Shown here: piece after piece, positions 35,344 to 46,999 of the stretch
Layout of the letters: every line of letters begins with the position of its first letter
Numbering within the stretch: the first letter of the stretch is position 1
DNA from: Lycium barbarum
Lineage: Eukaryota > Streptophyta > Magnoliopsida > Solanales > Solanaceae
NCBI RefSeq assembly: GCF_019175385.1
Contig: NC_083338.1
Span: 95,129,777 to 95,193,776 of the forward strand
DNA length: 64,000 bases
Direction of reading: 5' to 3'
Made by a program: the position numbers and the translations under genes
Notes under the pieces: model-generated
Seen by the model: the letters and a program-made list of their open reading frames with translations, nothing else
What the model was told of the DNA's origin: nothing
The model's database searches: none

Positions 35344-38300
35344 AAAGAATAGTACCCAAAAGCTGCAGCTCTGAATCAAATGGAGCTCCTCTATGCAGTC
35401 TCTGAACAAGCAGTCTGTGGGTCGAGTCTATCTCCCTGTCCACCTGCGGGCATGACGCAGCATCCACAAATAAAAAGACGTCAGTACGAATAATGTACAA
35501 AGTATGTAAAGCATAATCAACATCATAGTAGGAGCATCAGTACGAAGAATGTGCTGAGTATGTAAAGCATAATCAGCATCATTATAGAAGCATAATAAAC
35601 AACATAAGAAATAGCATAATATGGGAGGTAGAAGAACCATCGTCGTAAACACTTACTTACTTTTCATAGGGACATTCCATTTCTAATGTGTGATTGTGTA
35701 CATACGTCCATATCTATATCCGTATTGACACGTATACATAAGAGTCCATAAGTATCATCAACATCATTACCATTATCGCTTTCGTTACATCTATCCTTAG
35801 AGGATCAACTATCATATTAGGGAGGTAATAGAATCGTGAAAGTATCGACGATCATGAGCTTTAGTAACTTTAGAGATGGAGTCATTTGGAGGACATTATG
35901 GAACTCATGAAAGGGTATATAGCAAAGGAATCATGCCTTAATGAAAGAAGGGTTAGCCTTACATACCTCTTGGTATTCTTAACTACTTAATGTTCACCGT
36001 CGAAGCTTGAACAATCTACATTTAGAATAAGCCTTAGTGATACTCTTAAATTCAAACTAGAATAATTCATGATCTAATGAAAATTGGGCAGCGTTTCCCC
36101 TATTTCGTCAACTTCCACCGTATTACAAAAAAACTCTCAAACATCCATAATAACACCCACAATATCATAATCAAGTAATCACATTCCATTAAGCCTTCAA
36201 AATTCGTTCGCATGCTCAACTTATACTAACAACTTCACACCCATTCTTAGCACATTTTCATACAATGCTTCCTCATCACTATTTCTACCTTCCATAACAA
36301 GATTATACTCATATCATACTAAGAATCATGACTCAAGTTAGCTTACTACTCAAAAACATCATAAAAGTTACATTTAGCCCTCATTTTCTACTTTCTTCTT
36401 CTACCCAAGCTGTTCAACAATCAAGCATTCATGATAACATGAAATAAGCATGAAAACTAACCTTTTATCTCATGGGAATGAGCTTTGGACCAGCTATCAA
36501 CTTATGTGAAAACCCTAGCTTCAATACCCAAGAAACTCTTGTAGCCTACTAACCCTAGCAAGACTTCTAACACATGGGTACCTTGATTCTTGTCTCTATA
36601 TCTTTGTGTTCTCTTGAGTTGGAGTGGAATATGCTTGGAGAAGGGGTTGGAGCTCTCAAGACTTGTGGAAATATGAAAAATGAAATAAAAGAACGAGGGC
36701 CATCTATTTATACAAAAAAATAAAAATCTGCCCGATGGACTTAAACGGACTACTTATACGGTCCGTATAATATTATACGGTCCGTATAAGTGGAACGTAT
36801 AACACCACCATGGAAACATCCCTTTCTGTAAAGGTCATGTTATATGGACCCTTCTTATACGGACCGTATAAAGTTATACGGACCGTATAAGTGGTCGTAC
36901 AACTCCCAGTTATCCGAAACTTTCCCTCGTTGATTCATTTGACTTCCAATCCTCGTGGAACCTTCTTGGCACTTACATAATACTTAATTAACCATAAAAT
37001 AGGCCCTATAGCAGCCCCTCAAGACATCACCAAATAAATATTATCTCAATTACAGCGAAAACCTTTCCGAACACGACTTACATTTCACTTCCTTCAACAA
37101 ACTAAATTTCACATATTCGTATGACTTCAAAATCTTATGGTGCGCACTTTAAGCTATATAATACTTCCCTTAATCTCGTAAATATTTCATAATCGCCTTA
37201 AGCTCACATTAGCCTATCCGAGGTGTAACGGTACAGCCCGATCCATATATCATCATCATCATCACAATACACCAGTTGATCAGGTGGTAATGCGTATATA
37301 ATGCCTTATGGTCAAGGGTCAATATGCATATGTATAAATAAATGCAATGCATAAGTAAAATGAGTAAATAGAACTCTCGGAGTGACATAAGGTTGTACTA
37401 CCTCCGATCGACATCTTTTGAGCTAACATCATCAATATATGAAGTCTCAGGACCCAAGAACAGAAGGAACAATCATAACAAGGGTATAGGATCATCAAAG
37501 ACTGAGGTACTCCTAGTGCTTCTAAGAGTAGAGTAATATGGAAGCTCGTTTACATGCTTGTTCGCTCATATCATAAGATCATGCCAAAATGAAAAAAGAA
37601 TAGCCTTAACATACCTTATTCGCTTTTCAATCTAGCTATGCTACTATCCCGAGCTTGACAAATCTACACACAAGACCAAGTATCAATTATTAGACTAGAA
37701 CGTACTCATATACCAACCTTAATCTAGTTTACAACTTTACGCAATTCGGGCAGCATCTCCTTTGTAAACTTAGTAATCCTTTAATTCCAATTCAACCCAA
37801 CCATCAACAACAACATCAACAATAACAATATCAATTCCTACATATCAAAATATAATCAATTCTACTCCAAATCCTCTCCCAAAACAGCCCCTTGTCTCAA
37901 CTTGACCCTTATTCAACTTACTACTTCATAACTATGTTTCCTTATTTAAAATTACTAAAATTCTTGATACTTAAATCAAACGCAAACATAGGAATCATAA
38001 ACATACCTTGAGGGGACTAGAATACCAAGAATTAAATCCAACTCCAACTTCCAAACTTCCCAACTTCCAACGCCTTCTTCTTCACTAGCTCGGGATTTTA
38101 CGGGCTCGGATCTAACTAAAACTCCTCTAATTTAACGGAAAATGTTGAGGGTAAATAATTTAGAGTTTGCTCTGGTTTGGTACTAAAAATATAAGAAATA
38201 AAATCGTGGGGCTAGATATATATAGAAGGATCAAGAAAGTTCCAGCGGTGCGGATCGACGGACGGGTCGACGGCTCGTCGACGTGTCGACAATTCATCGA

Positions 38301-38616
38301 CGTGCTCAGTCGACCTGCCACTTGAAACTTCAGAGGCGGTGGAGCATCGACAATGCACCACGAAGGCTCATCGACGTGTCGACGGCCCGTCAAAGGTGAC
38401 TGGTTTCTGCAGACTCTCCTAAGTCGCTCCGACTCGCGTAGATTCGATTCTTTTAGCTTCTAGTCCTATCGTATTACAAGGAACACATACTTATACCTTG
38501 GTACACACGAGGTAAAGCACTTAATCTCTCAAAGATCGGGCACGGATCTGCATACTAAGGATATAAACTAACAATAAACCACGAACTTTCTTAAGATGAA
38601 AATGAAAGGTGTGACA
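34210..38616 (-). mobile_element. Solo LTR (TSD ACCTC), itself interrupted
   Basis: Plus-strand ends TGTCACGACCC and GGTGTGACA, flanked by perfect ACCTC (34205-34209, 38617-38621). Contains another solo LTR at 35014-37230, so its own length is about 2.2 kb. Sense is minus: a TATATATA lies at 38216-38223, preceded in sense by a palindromic cassette of GTCGACG/CGTCGAC words (38252-38391). Inserted in the 3' UTR of the Tat-like element. Confidence 0.88.
35014..37230 (-). mobile_element. Second-level solo LTR nested in the 34210-38616 LTR
   Basis: Starts TGTCACGACCCAAACGG on the plus strand and ends CCGAGGTGTAACG. Flanks GTACG (35009-35013) and GTACA (37231-37235) are a 4/5 match, and the host sequence GTACGGCCCGATCC-type repeat continues on both sides. 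Same family as 43534-46058 (shared CATGACGCAGC, GACGTCAGTACGAA...AATGTAC). Sense TATA GTATAAATAG at 36704-36713, with TTATACGGTCCGTATAA palindromes at 36753-36891. Confidence 0.8.
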
Positions 38617-38621
38617 ACCTC

Positions 38622-38880
38622 AATCTTCATGTTATATATCAATGTATCCCCCAATGCTTGGAAGCAAATAATGAAGTTCCAAACATTATATAATGTCTCC
38701 GGGAAAACCTGTTGACGACCGAGCAGCACTACCTCATTAAAAACCTTACCAGAAAAACCCAATTGGGAAAAAACCAGTCGAAGGGAAAAAGAGTGCAGCA
38801 CCACTGGCCACAGTTTTCAAGCTAAGAATAATATATCTTGAGGAAACTAACATTCTAATTACTAAGTACTTACTTTCCGC
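38622..38880 (-). mobile_element. 3' UTR block of the Tat-like element
   Basis: On the minus strand carries CTGCACTCTTTTTCCC, TTTTTTCCCAATTGGG and GGTAAGGTTTTTAATGAGG, matching in order the block at 1105-1175 after the first integrase. Non-coding. Confidence 0.6.
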
Positions 38881-39901
38881 CTTCGTCTTCTAGTTTGTAC
38901 GAACCTGTACCGGCAATGCCAATCACCTTGTATGGGCCTTCCTAGTTCAAACCTAGCTTTCGAGCATTTCCATCTCGAGTATTTTGTTTCACCTTCCGTA
39001 GAACAAATTACCCGAGTTTGAAATGCCAGAGGTTGGTGCGATGATTATAATATCATTCCATCAGTTGTTTCTGAGCAACCATCCAGACATATGCGAGGTC
39101 TTTGTGTTTCTCCAATAAATCCAACTGCACCAACATTGCTTCATCATTGGTCTGCTCTTGTGCCCAGTCGTACCGTAGATTAAGGGTCTCGACTTCCACC
39201 AGAATCAATGTCTCTGCCTCGTATACAAGGGAGAAAAGAGCTTCACCGGTACTGGATTTTGCCGTGGTCCTGTAAGCCTATAGCACCTCCGGTAACTTTG
39301 ATGGCCATGCCCCCTTGGCATTTTCTAAATTCTTCTTCAAATTTTAACTAACCGTCTTGTTTGCTAACTCTGCCTGGACGTTACTATTGGCATGATAAGG
39401 GAAAGTGTTATCCTTTTGATGTTCAATTCTGCGAGGAAGTTTGTGATTTGGCTCCAACGAACTGAGGAATATGGTCACAAGTGATTTCCTTGGGGATCCC
39501 GAACCGGCAAATTATATGATTCCAAATGAAATCGATCACTTCCTTCTCTCGTACCTTTTTGTACACTGCTACCTCGACCCATTTAGAGAAGTAATCTGTT
39601 ACCATTAACACGAACCGTACCTGACTAGGTCCCACCAGTAATGACCCTACTATATCCATACCCCATTTCATAAATGACCCTTCCGGACGAACTCCTTCGC
39701 ATCCTCCTCCATTCGAAGCCAGTAATACCCAGCCCGAAGTAACTTTTTTGTGAGCGATTCCTCATTAGAATGATTATGAAAGATGCCTTTGTGAACCTCC
39801 CGTATGATGTAATTCGACTCCTCAGGCCCTATGCATCTTGCCATCGGGCCGAAAAAGCATCTTCGATGAAATAGGCCACCAACGATACAGTACCGGGCCA
39901 C
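38881..39901 (-). pseudogene. Integrase of the Tat-like element (degenerate)
   Basis: Reads from 39901: the zinc-binding H-H part (IREVHKGIFHNHSNEESL, KLLRAGYYW), then FVRKG fused directly to MKWGMDIVGS, so the CxxC half of the zinc finger and about 25 further residues are deleted, with a frame change at 39671/39668. The catalytic core keeps the first Asp (GMDIVG) and the second (EITCDHIPQF, where NG is usual), but the frame ends soon after. Downstream, decayed pieces of the core and the C-terminal GPYKVIGIAG region remain until about 38890. Inactive. Confidence 0.85.
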
Positions 39902-39978
39902 CTTGGTCTTAAGGCCCGAGAAGTCTTTGAGTCCTCCGATATCCTTCCATGATTGAGGTAGTCCGGGAACTCATTCCG

Positions 39979-40415
39979 CTAATCCCAAATGAGACTTGTG
40001 GAATTGACTTCATCATATCCTGATTGATCCAATGCCGAGTGAAATAGTTGGACCACAGATTTTGAGTTTGGGCCCGTTAACTCTGTGGACGAGCCTAAAT
40101 TGGCTAATGCATCAGCTATCACATTCTCCTCTCTAAGAACGTGCACCACTGTCCATTTTTGAAACAGAGCCAGCAACCTTGAAACCTTCTCCAGGTACTT
40201 CAGCATACGCTCCTCTTTGGTTTTGAACACTCCGTGCCCTTGATTTACCACCAGAAGGGAGTCGTATTTTGCCTCAATGACTTCTTCTCCGAGTCCCCGG
40301 GCTAGCTCGAGACCTGCAATCAAAGCTTCATACTCCGCTTCATTGTTAGTTAGAGGCATTTTATTAATTGCTTGCCACAAGACATCTCCTGTGGTGGTAT
40401 GGAGTACAACCCCCA
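39979..40415 (-). pseudogene. Second RNase H domain (archaeal-type), C-terminal part
   Basis: Open piece GVVLHTTTGDVLWQAINKMP, NNEAEYEALIAGLELA (catalytic Glu), YDSLLVVNQ (Asp) and NVIADALANLGS (last Asp). The N-terminal YTDGTSN with the first catalytic Asp is at about 43205 across the solo LTR inserted at 40416; joined by the CCCCA duplication, the D-E-D-D set is complete. This is the extra RNase H typical of Tat-lineage pol, acting in removal of RNA from RNA-DNA hybrids. Confidence 0.88.
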
Positions 40416-43168
40416 TGTCACACCCTAGCAATGGTAGGGCATGACGGGAACCCGACTCTCATCAGAGTCGAGCAAACCCTTAGACATTCGCTCTATCAAA
40501 ACCTGTCATTTCAAAAACTTTTAAAAACATAAAACTTTTCCAAATAAAATCATTATCTTTATAACGATTATGAAAACTTTCAATCAAATAAGTACTTTAA
40601 ACCAATTGAAATCATCTAAAATACATACTCTTTTAAAATCCACAAATGACTCAACTGACATCACTTTGTCGACATCTCGACAAACATACCACAGGACACT
40701 GTCTACAGAAGTCTCTAAGAAGTAAACTGAACATTATGAGTCAGGACAGGGCCCTGACATACCTATAATCATATATATCTATACATGACTCAGCACAACT
40801 CCAGAATAAGGTGGAACTTGCCAATCCCAGCTGATGTCCAAGCATCCTAGCTATACACTTAACCTGCTAAACAATCTGGGGCTGCGGGCATGAACGCAGC
40901 GTTCCTAAGCAAAAGGACGTCAGAACGGACAATGTACTGAGTATGTAAGGTGGTAACAAATCATAATAATAATTTGACTTAGGAGAGAAGAAATCACAAT
41001 CTACCTTAATACTTGCAGCCTTCGCTGGAAGAAATATAAATGTGCACATGAAGTCTCAAAACAATCTTTAAGTAAATAATGCAATCCAACATACATGCCA
41101 CTTCCGACATGTTAACAGTATGGTCCCTTCGGACAGCCGCTTCCGGCTAGTATCACAATAGTCCCTTCGGACTGCCGCTTCCTGCATAATAATGATAGCC
41201 CCTTCGGGCAACCGCTTCCGGCTTAATATCACCATTATATCAACACAAACTCAATACACAAATATCAATTTCAATTCATATCATAAGTCACTAATCAATT
41301 CATCACAATCCAGTTATTATCCTTAGTCTTTCATAAGAAGTTATCAAATTTGTATCTCACGAGACTCAGGAGGACATACTTCCAGGTTTGAGGATAGAAT
41401 TGTTATGAAATTCTTACTACCTATATTCTACTTAATTTCATCTAATTGCCTTACCCAAAGAATAAATGATCTTGTCAATACAAATGGATGATACTATGGA
41501 ATGTAAACATAAATCGTAAATGAAATGAAGTAGTAAAATCTCGCACCCCTTTCGGAGTGGTTTGGAAAATCAAACTTTATGTTTCCTTTGGTATAAAACT
41601 CATTTCCTCAAAATCATTAGTAAAACCATATACACAACTCAACTTGGCACCTTATGGGTCTTCCCTTCAGAACAGAATAGGAGTACAATATCAATAAGCC
41701 ATCACAAGAAACATTTAGACCTTACTCATCTAAGAATGGAATCATATGTAGTACATATAGAATGAATAACAACAAGAATCATGCCAAAGGAAGAAAGGTT
41801 TGCCTTACATATCTTGTCGCTTACGTGATTAGCTTAACTTATGCTTCCAAACACTGGCCAATCTACAATCAAGGTAAAGGAAACCGTAGACAGCTTGAAA
41901 GAGGTTCATATACTTCTCTAAGCTTGTAATTAACTTCCGTAAATTCGGGCAGCATTTTCCCTGTAATCTTCGCTTACCTCTAATTTCAATTCAATTTAAC
42001 AACACAATCATCAACCAACAACAACAAGAACCATCTCATATAAGCCTATTTAAACTCAAAGCATCAACTCCCAAATATATACACCAAAACAGCCCGATAT
42101 AGGCTTTGTATACGATATGTTCATACACTTTATTCTCCCAAATTCAAGAACAGCAATTTATCAACAACATCAACAAAAATATCAACAATCATTTTATATC
42201 AATATCCAACTAATTCTATCCATTTAATCATACCAAAACAGTCCCCAAGTAATTTGATATCCAAAAATGATAACCGAACATTCAACGTCATTTTCGCTAT
42301 TGTAACCCGTCAAATCTATCAATGATCACGGTAAGAACATCATAAACATCTTAAAAATACCTTATATGAGCATCCACCACGAAACCAACATCCCCCAAGT
42401 TCAACTTTTAGCTTAAAACGACAGCAACAAATTGTTCTATACTTTACCCTTCACGAGCCTCGGGATTCGAGACCTCGAACTTGCTCGATTCTCCACTTTC
42501 TCTCTCTAACTCCCCTCACTCTCTCTCTCTCTACCATGTTCTGGACCTTTTGGTATGAAAATGAGGAATATAAGGGTTAAAACCTCCCTTAAATAGCAAG
42601 GGAAGTGGGCCTGACCCGAATTGGAGTTGGGTTGGGCCGAGGCCACTGCCCAGTTTGACCTTTCCACCTTAAAACGTCTATAACATTTTATCCCTATGTC
42701 GTATGAAGGCCCACAACCTATGGTTGGAAATTTATTTAAATTATCTACAACTTTCATTTTTGGAGTTTTCAAAAATTCTCAAATAATGATGGGGTTATGG
42801 ACTCCGGAAGTCAGATCACCCGAAAACGTAACTTAAAAACATCTTTTTGGAGGGCTTACACTTGGATTTGGCTCAAGGGTCCTTCTTGAGTTGTGTTTAA
42901 CTTCACATATATTGTTCATATAACTTGTCATATGTCCTTTATAAAAAACCCATCATGTGGGCCCCACCTCAGCTTACGGTTACGAGGGCTACATATCTTT
43001 TAACGTATCATTCCAATCATATTGTACAAATTCCAAATATCATACTCATGCTATCCTCATGCTAATACAGTAGAATTTCATCCTTTATACTTGTAATATT
43101 TGCTCCTCCTTAAGCTCACATTAAGCCGTCTGCCGCCTTAGTAACGCGAAATTTTCTTGGGTGTAACA
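40416..43168 (-). mobile_element. Solo LTR (TSD CCCCA) splitting the second RNase H
   Basis: Plus-strand ends TGTCACACCCTAGC and GGGTGTAACA; perfect CCCCA on both sides (40411-40415, 43169-43173). 2,753 bp. Contains a run of ~50-bp imperfect repeats at 41115-41225 (CCCCTTCGG-AC-GCCGCTTCCGGC). Sense TATA-like CTATTTAAGG near 42590. Related to, but distinct from, the LTR family at 43534. Confidence 0.9.
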
Positions 43169-43533
43169 CCCCAGCCCCGTGCCTTTTACGTTGGACGTCC
43201 CATCCGTGTAGAGTGTCCAAGCTCAAGACATATCCCCCTGAACTAGATAAGCTTCCTTCCGAGCCTGGGGGGCCATACCTGGACTAAAATCTGCCACAAA
43301 TTCAGCCAAGATTTGGGACTTGATTGCAGTGCGAGGCCTATACTCAATATCGAATTTGCTCAACTCGACCGCCCACTTTGCCAATCGCCTTGAAAGTTCG
43401 GGCTTGTGGGTTACTACGTCCGATGGAATACCTGTAATATCCTTATGAGAGCAAGCAAAAAAATCATTATTATCTCTTAAGTAAGCAAGTATTATCTCCC
43501 TGAGCTCCGGGGTTAACCCCGTGCCTAGGTATA
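43169..43533 (-). pseudogene. Pol fragment: RNase H tail joined to protease-RT linker, RT missing
   Basis: From 43533 the frame reads IGTGLTPELREIILAYLRDN, SHKDITGIPSDVVTHKPELS, then RRLAKWAVELSKFDIEYRPR, and WTLYTDGTSNVKG. The first part is the linker before reverse transcriptase; the second is the end of the first RNase H. All of the reverse transcriptase between them (several hundred residues) is absent, with a junction near 43404-43411 at the short shared word CACAAG. The element therefore lost RT by an internal deletion before or after its last transposition. Confidence 0.85.
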
Positions 43534-46058
43534 TGTCACGACCCGACTAAGGGCCGCGACGAGCACCCGGTGCTAGCCCACCCGGGCACCCCTTAGCGTA
43601 TATTTACACTTACGTCTAGGTGAGCCACATATTTAAACATACATTCCTATTCATCAATCATACGAGTCCCATTGGACAATGATACCTTTATATCATCATT
43701 GGCATTTATGCCATACCAATGTACATCAGCCGACAAGGCTACAAAATGATATACAAAATATAGGTCGACAAGGACAAACATATCTAACCATATACACATG
43801 TCTACGAGCCTCTAAGGAGAGTATGTCATATCATATATGCGGGACAGGACCCTGCTATGCCCATAATTATGTACACAAAAGAATAAGTACCCAAAAGCTA
43901 TAGCTCCGAATGAAATGGAGCTCCGCTATGTAGTCCCTGAGAATGTAGCTATGGATCAGGTCTGTCTCCCTGGGCACCTGCGGGCATGACGCAGCGTCCA
44001 CAAATAAAAGGACGTCAGTACGAAGAATGTACAGAGTATGTAAAGCATGATCAATATCAATATAGAAGCGTAATAAGCAACATAAGAAATAGCATAAGAT
44101 AGGAGATAGTCGTATCATCGTCATGAGCACTTACTTGCTTCTCATAGGGACCTTCCATTTCTAACGCGTATTCGTGTACATACATCCATGTCCGTATCCG
44201 TACTCATTTACATTTCGTATCCATAATCATATTCATATATATATTCTTATTCATATTCATATCTATATCATATACATATCCATAGCATATACATAACATT
44301 TACATAGCATGCCCGACCACGAAGGTTCGGTGTTTCATACATACTTGGCCAACCAAGGCTCAAGGTTACACAAACCTAGCCCTACCAAGGCTTCAGGGTT
44401 ATCCGTACCATCTACAGAGGTGTGCGCGCGTTACGTAATTATATACATATTCTACCCGGCCTTATAAGCTCGGGGTGCCATAATAGTCATACATAGATAC
44501 ATATACATAATAGCTCATAAGCATCGTTACTATTAACATCACTATCATCATCGTCATCGCTATTACCATTATAGTCGTCATCAATATCATTATCATTATT
44601 ATCGTCCTTCATTACATCTATCTTTATAAGCTTACTCGTCATATGAGGAACTTAGTATAATCGTAGCATATCAAGAATCGTGAGCTTAATAGCTCGGAAG
44701 ATCGAATCATTGAAGGACACCATATACTTGTAGAAGATTTAGATGATTGGCCAAAGAACCATGCCTTATGAAAGAAGGGTTAGCCTTACATACCTTTCTG
44801 TTCAACTATTTACCACTTGCACGTTCTCCTTCAACGCTCGCGTTTCTACTTTCATTAAAGTCATACTATCATTAGAAATCGATAGCTAGCATACATGACT
44901 AAAATTAGAGAAAATCAGACAGCATCTCCTTTATTTATACGACATTCCTCCATAGCGTATATCAACTCCCATACGTCAATAATACATTCACAATATCATA
45001 ACAATAGTCTTCATTCATCCACATTATCTATATTTCTCACTTCGCTTCCATTCACCCATATCCATGGTTATAACACACGACTACGTTCATTCACATACAT
45101 TGCCTATCCCATGTTCTCAACGTCATTTATAACATATTTATATCACAACACATCAAGAATCATGACTCAATTCAAACTATTACTCAAAATGGTACTATTC
45201 CACATTCATGACCCATTTTTTCTATACCCTTCTACAATCTAAGTATTTCAACCCTCAAATACCTTAAACAACATAGAAATACCATAAATCTTACCTTAGA
45301 TGTTTCAGGAACAAGCCTTGGTTGGTAATACTTCACTTGAGCAAAAACCCTAGTTCATCTCCAATGAGATTTCTTGACTTGAATGACCTCTAATGGGTTT
45401 TCTTACGCTTGATTCACTTAGTTTATGTTGTTGATCACTAATAGCTCTTCAATTCTTGTGTAATAAATGTAGAGAGATGTTTTAGAGAGAAGGGGTGTGA
45501 TGTGGAAGTGAAATGAAATGAAACTTTAATCCTTTATTTAATGAACCATTCAGTCCCCGACCAGGTATACGGACCAACATACGGTCCGTACATTTTATAC
45601 GGGCCATATGTTTGGCCGTATGTTTGGTCCAGAGAAATGTGCCATCCTGGGCTGATTATGCGGTCCTAACATACGGACCGTATATTTTATACGGCCAGTA
45701 TGTTTGGCTGTATAATCCCCAGTGTTCCGAAGTCCGTTTTCGTCGACTCGTTTGATCCCCAATCCTTATGGAACCTTCTTAGCACTTGCTTAACACCTCA
45801 ATACCAATATAATGGATGTTATCACTCTTCTCCAAGACATCATTAAATCCTTATTAACTCGTTACTCGTAATTCCTTTCCGACACCTATCGTATGTCTTG
45901 CCTTCTCTTGGCCAAATTTCTTCCCCTATCTCAAACATCTTTGAAATCTTAACTAGGGCCATCGAATGTCATTTCTTACCTATTGAAATACCATATCCTC
46001 GTACTCTTCACTAGTCTATTCACTTGAGCATCAACGGAAAATTTTCCGAGGTGTAACA
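43534..46058 (-). mobile_element. Solo LTR (TSD GTATA) upstream of the RT deletion
   Basis: Plus-strand ends TGTCACGACCCGAC and CCGAGGTGTAACA, perfect GTATA at 43529-43533 and 46059-46063. 2,525 bp. TATA-like CCTTTATTTAATG at 45531-45543, with ATACGGTCCGTA-type palindromes at 45565-45713 just upstream in sense. A stretch of CATATNCATAT microsatellite lies near 44200-44310. Same family as 35014-37230. Confidence 0.92.
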
Positions 46059-46999
46059 GTATACCTTTCGTTCCGAATGTAATGTTATCTGTTCCAGCTC
46101 CTCGGCTGTGGATTTGGTAGGGTCTGAATCATCCGGCGGCTAGAAATACCTTGGGACCCCATAATCATCTTCAACCTCCTCGGGCCTCATATCGTTTTTG
46201 CTATCTGTTGGCGCTTGTTGATATGCATCCAATGCGGGAATCGGGCTCTGTAATTGATATAAGGTAGGTTTGCTTGGGCTTTCCACTGCTGCGGGCTCCT
46301 CCACAATGAACATATCCCTTGTCGTATCCTCCCCCCGAATCTGCCTGTTCCCGTCTGGAGTAGGAAATTTGAGCAGCAAATGAAGCGTCGAGGGGACAAC
46401 ATTCATATCGTGGAGCCAGGACCTCCCGAAAATAGCATTGTACTGTATATCGCCTCCAATCACATAAAACTTTGTATACTTTGTGACCCCGCCAGCTTCT
46501 ACGGGTAGGTCAATCTCGCCCTTGGTGGTCTCGCTGGCCATACTGAACCTAGAAAGTGTCCTGGCAGCCAGTATCATTTTCTCAAGAAGTCCTATTTCTT
46601 CAACCACCTTCCAGCGAAGGATATTACCTGAACTCCTCGAATCTACCATGATCCGCTTGACTTGGCAGCTTCCGATGAGTACGGTCATAATAAGAGCATC
46701 ATTATAGGGTAAGATGACCCCTACTGCGTCTTCGTCAAAGAAAGTAATTGTAACATCATCTGGAAGTTTCCGAGTTCTCTTTTTTGGGGTTACCGAAATA
46801 TTCATCTTTCTTGATGTTGTGAAGCTGGTTCCGGCGAACATAGCTCCTCTAAAAATCATATTGATGACGTGCGGGGGAGAATTTGGCGCATCCTTCTCTT
46901 TGGCGAGATTGACTCTACCATAATTATTTCTTTCTCTCTCGCTCAGGTACTCCCGGAGATGTCCACTGGCAAGCATGGTGGCCACCTCCTCCCGGAGGT
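46059..46999 (-). pseudogene. Aspartic protease of the Tat-like element (active site changed)
   Basis: Retroviral-type protease that cuts gag-pol. The frame 46985-46140 contains LPDDVTITFFDEDAVGV, LIGSCQVKRIMVDSRSSGNI and FYVIGGDIQYNAIFGRSWLH. The catalytic D-T/S-G-S box is DSRSS here: Asp is kept but Gly is replaced by Arg. The flap and C-terminal YNAIFGR motif are intact. A stop after VPRYF (46140) separates it from the linker LEQITLHSERKVY that continues to the insertion at 46058. Confidence 0.85.

Noticed and set aside
38160..38393. 77-codon ORF rich in HVDEP repeats
   Set aside because: It is read from the GTCGACG palindrome cassette in an LTR and has no independent support.
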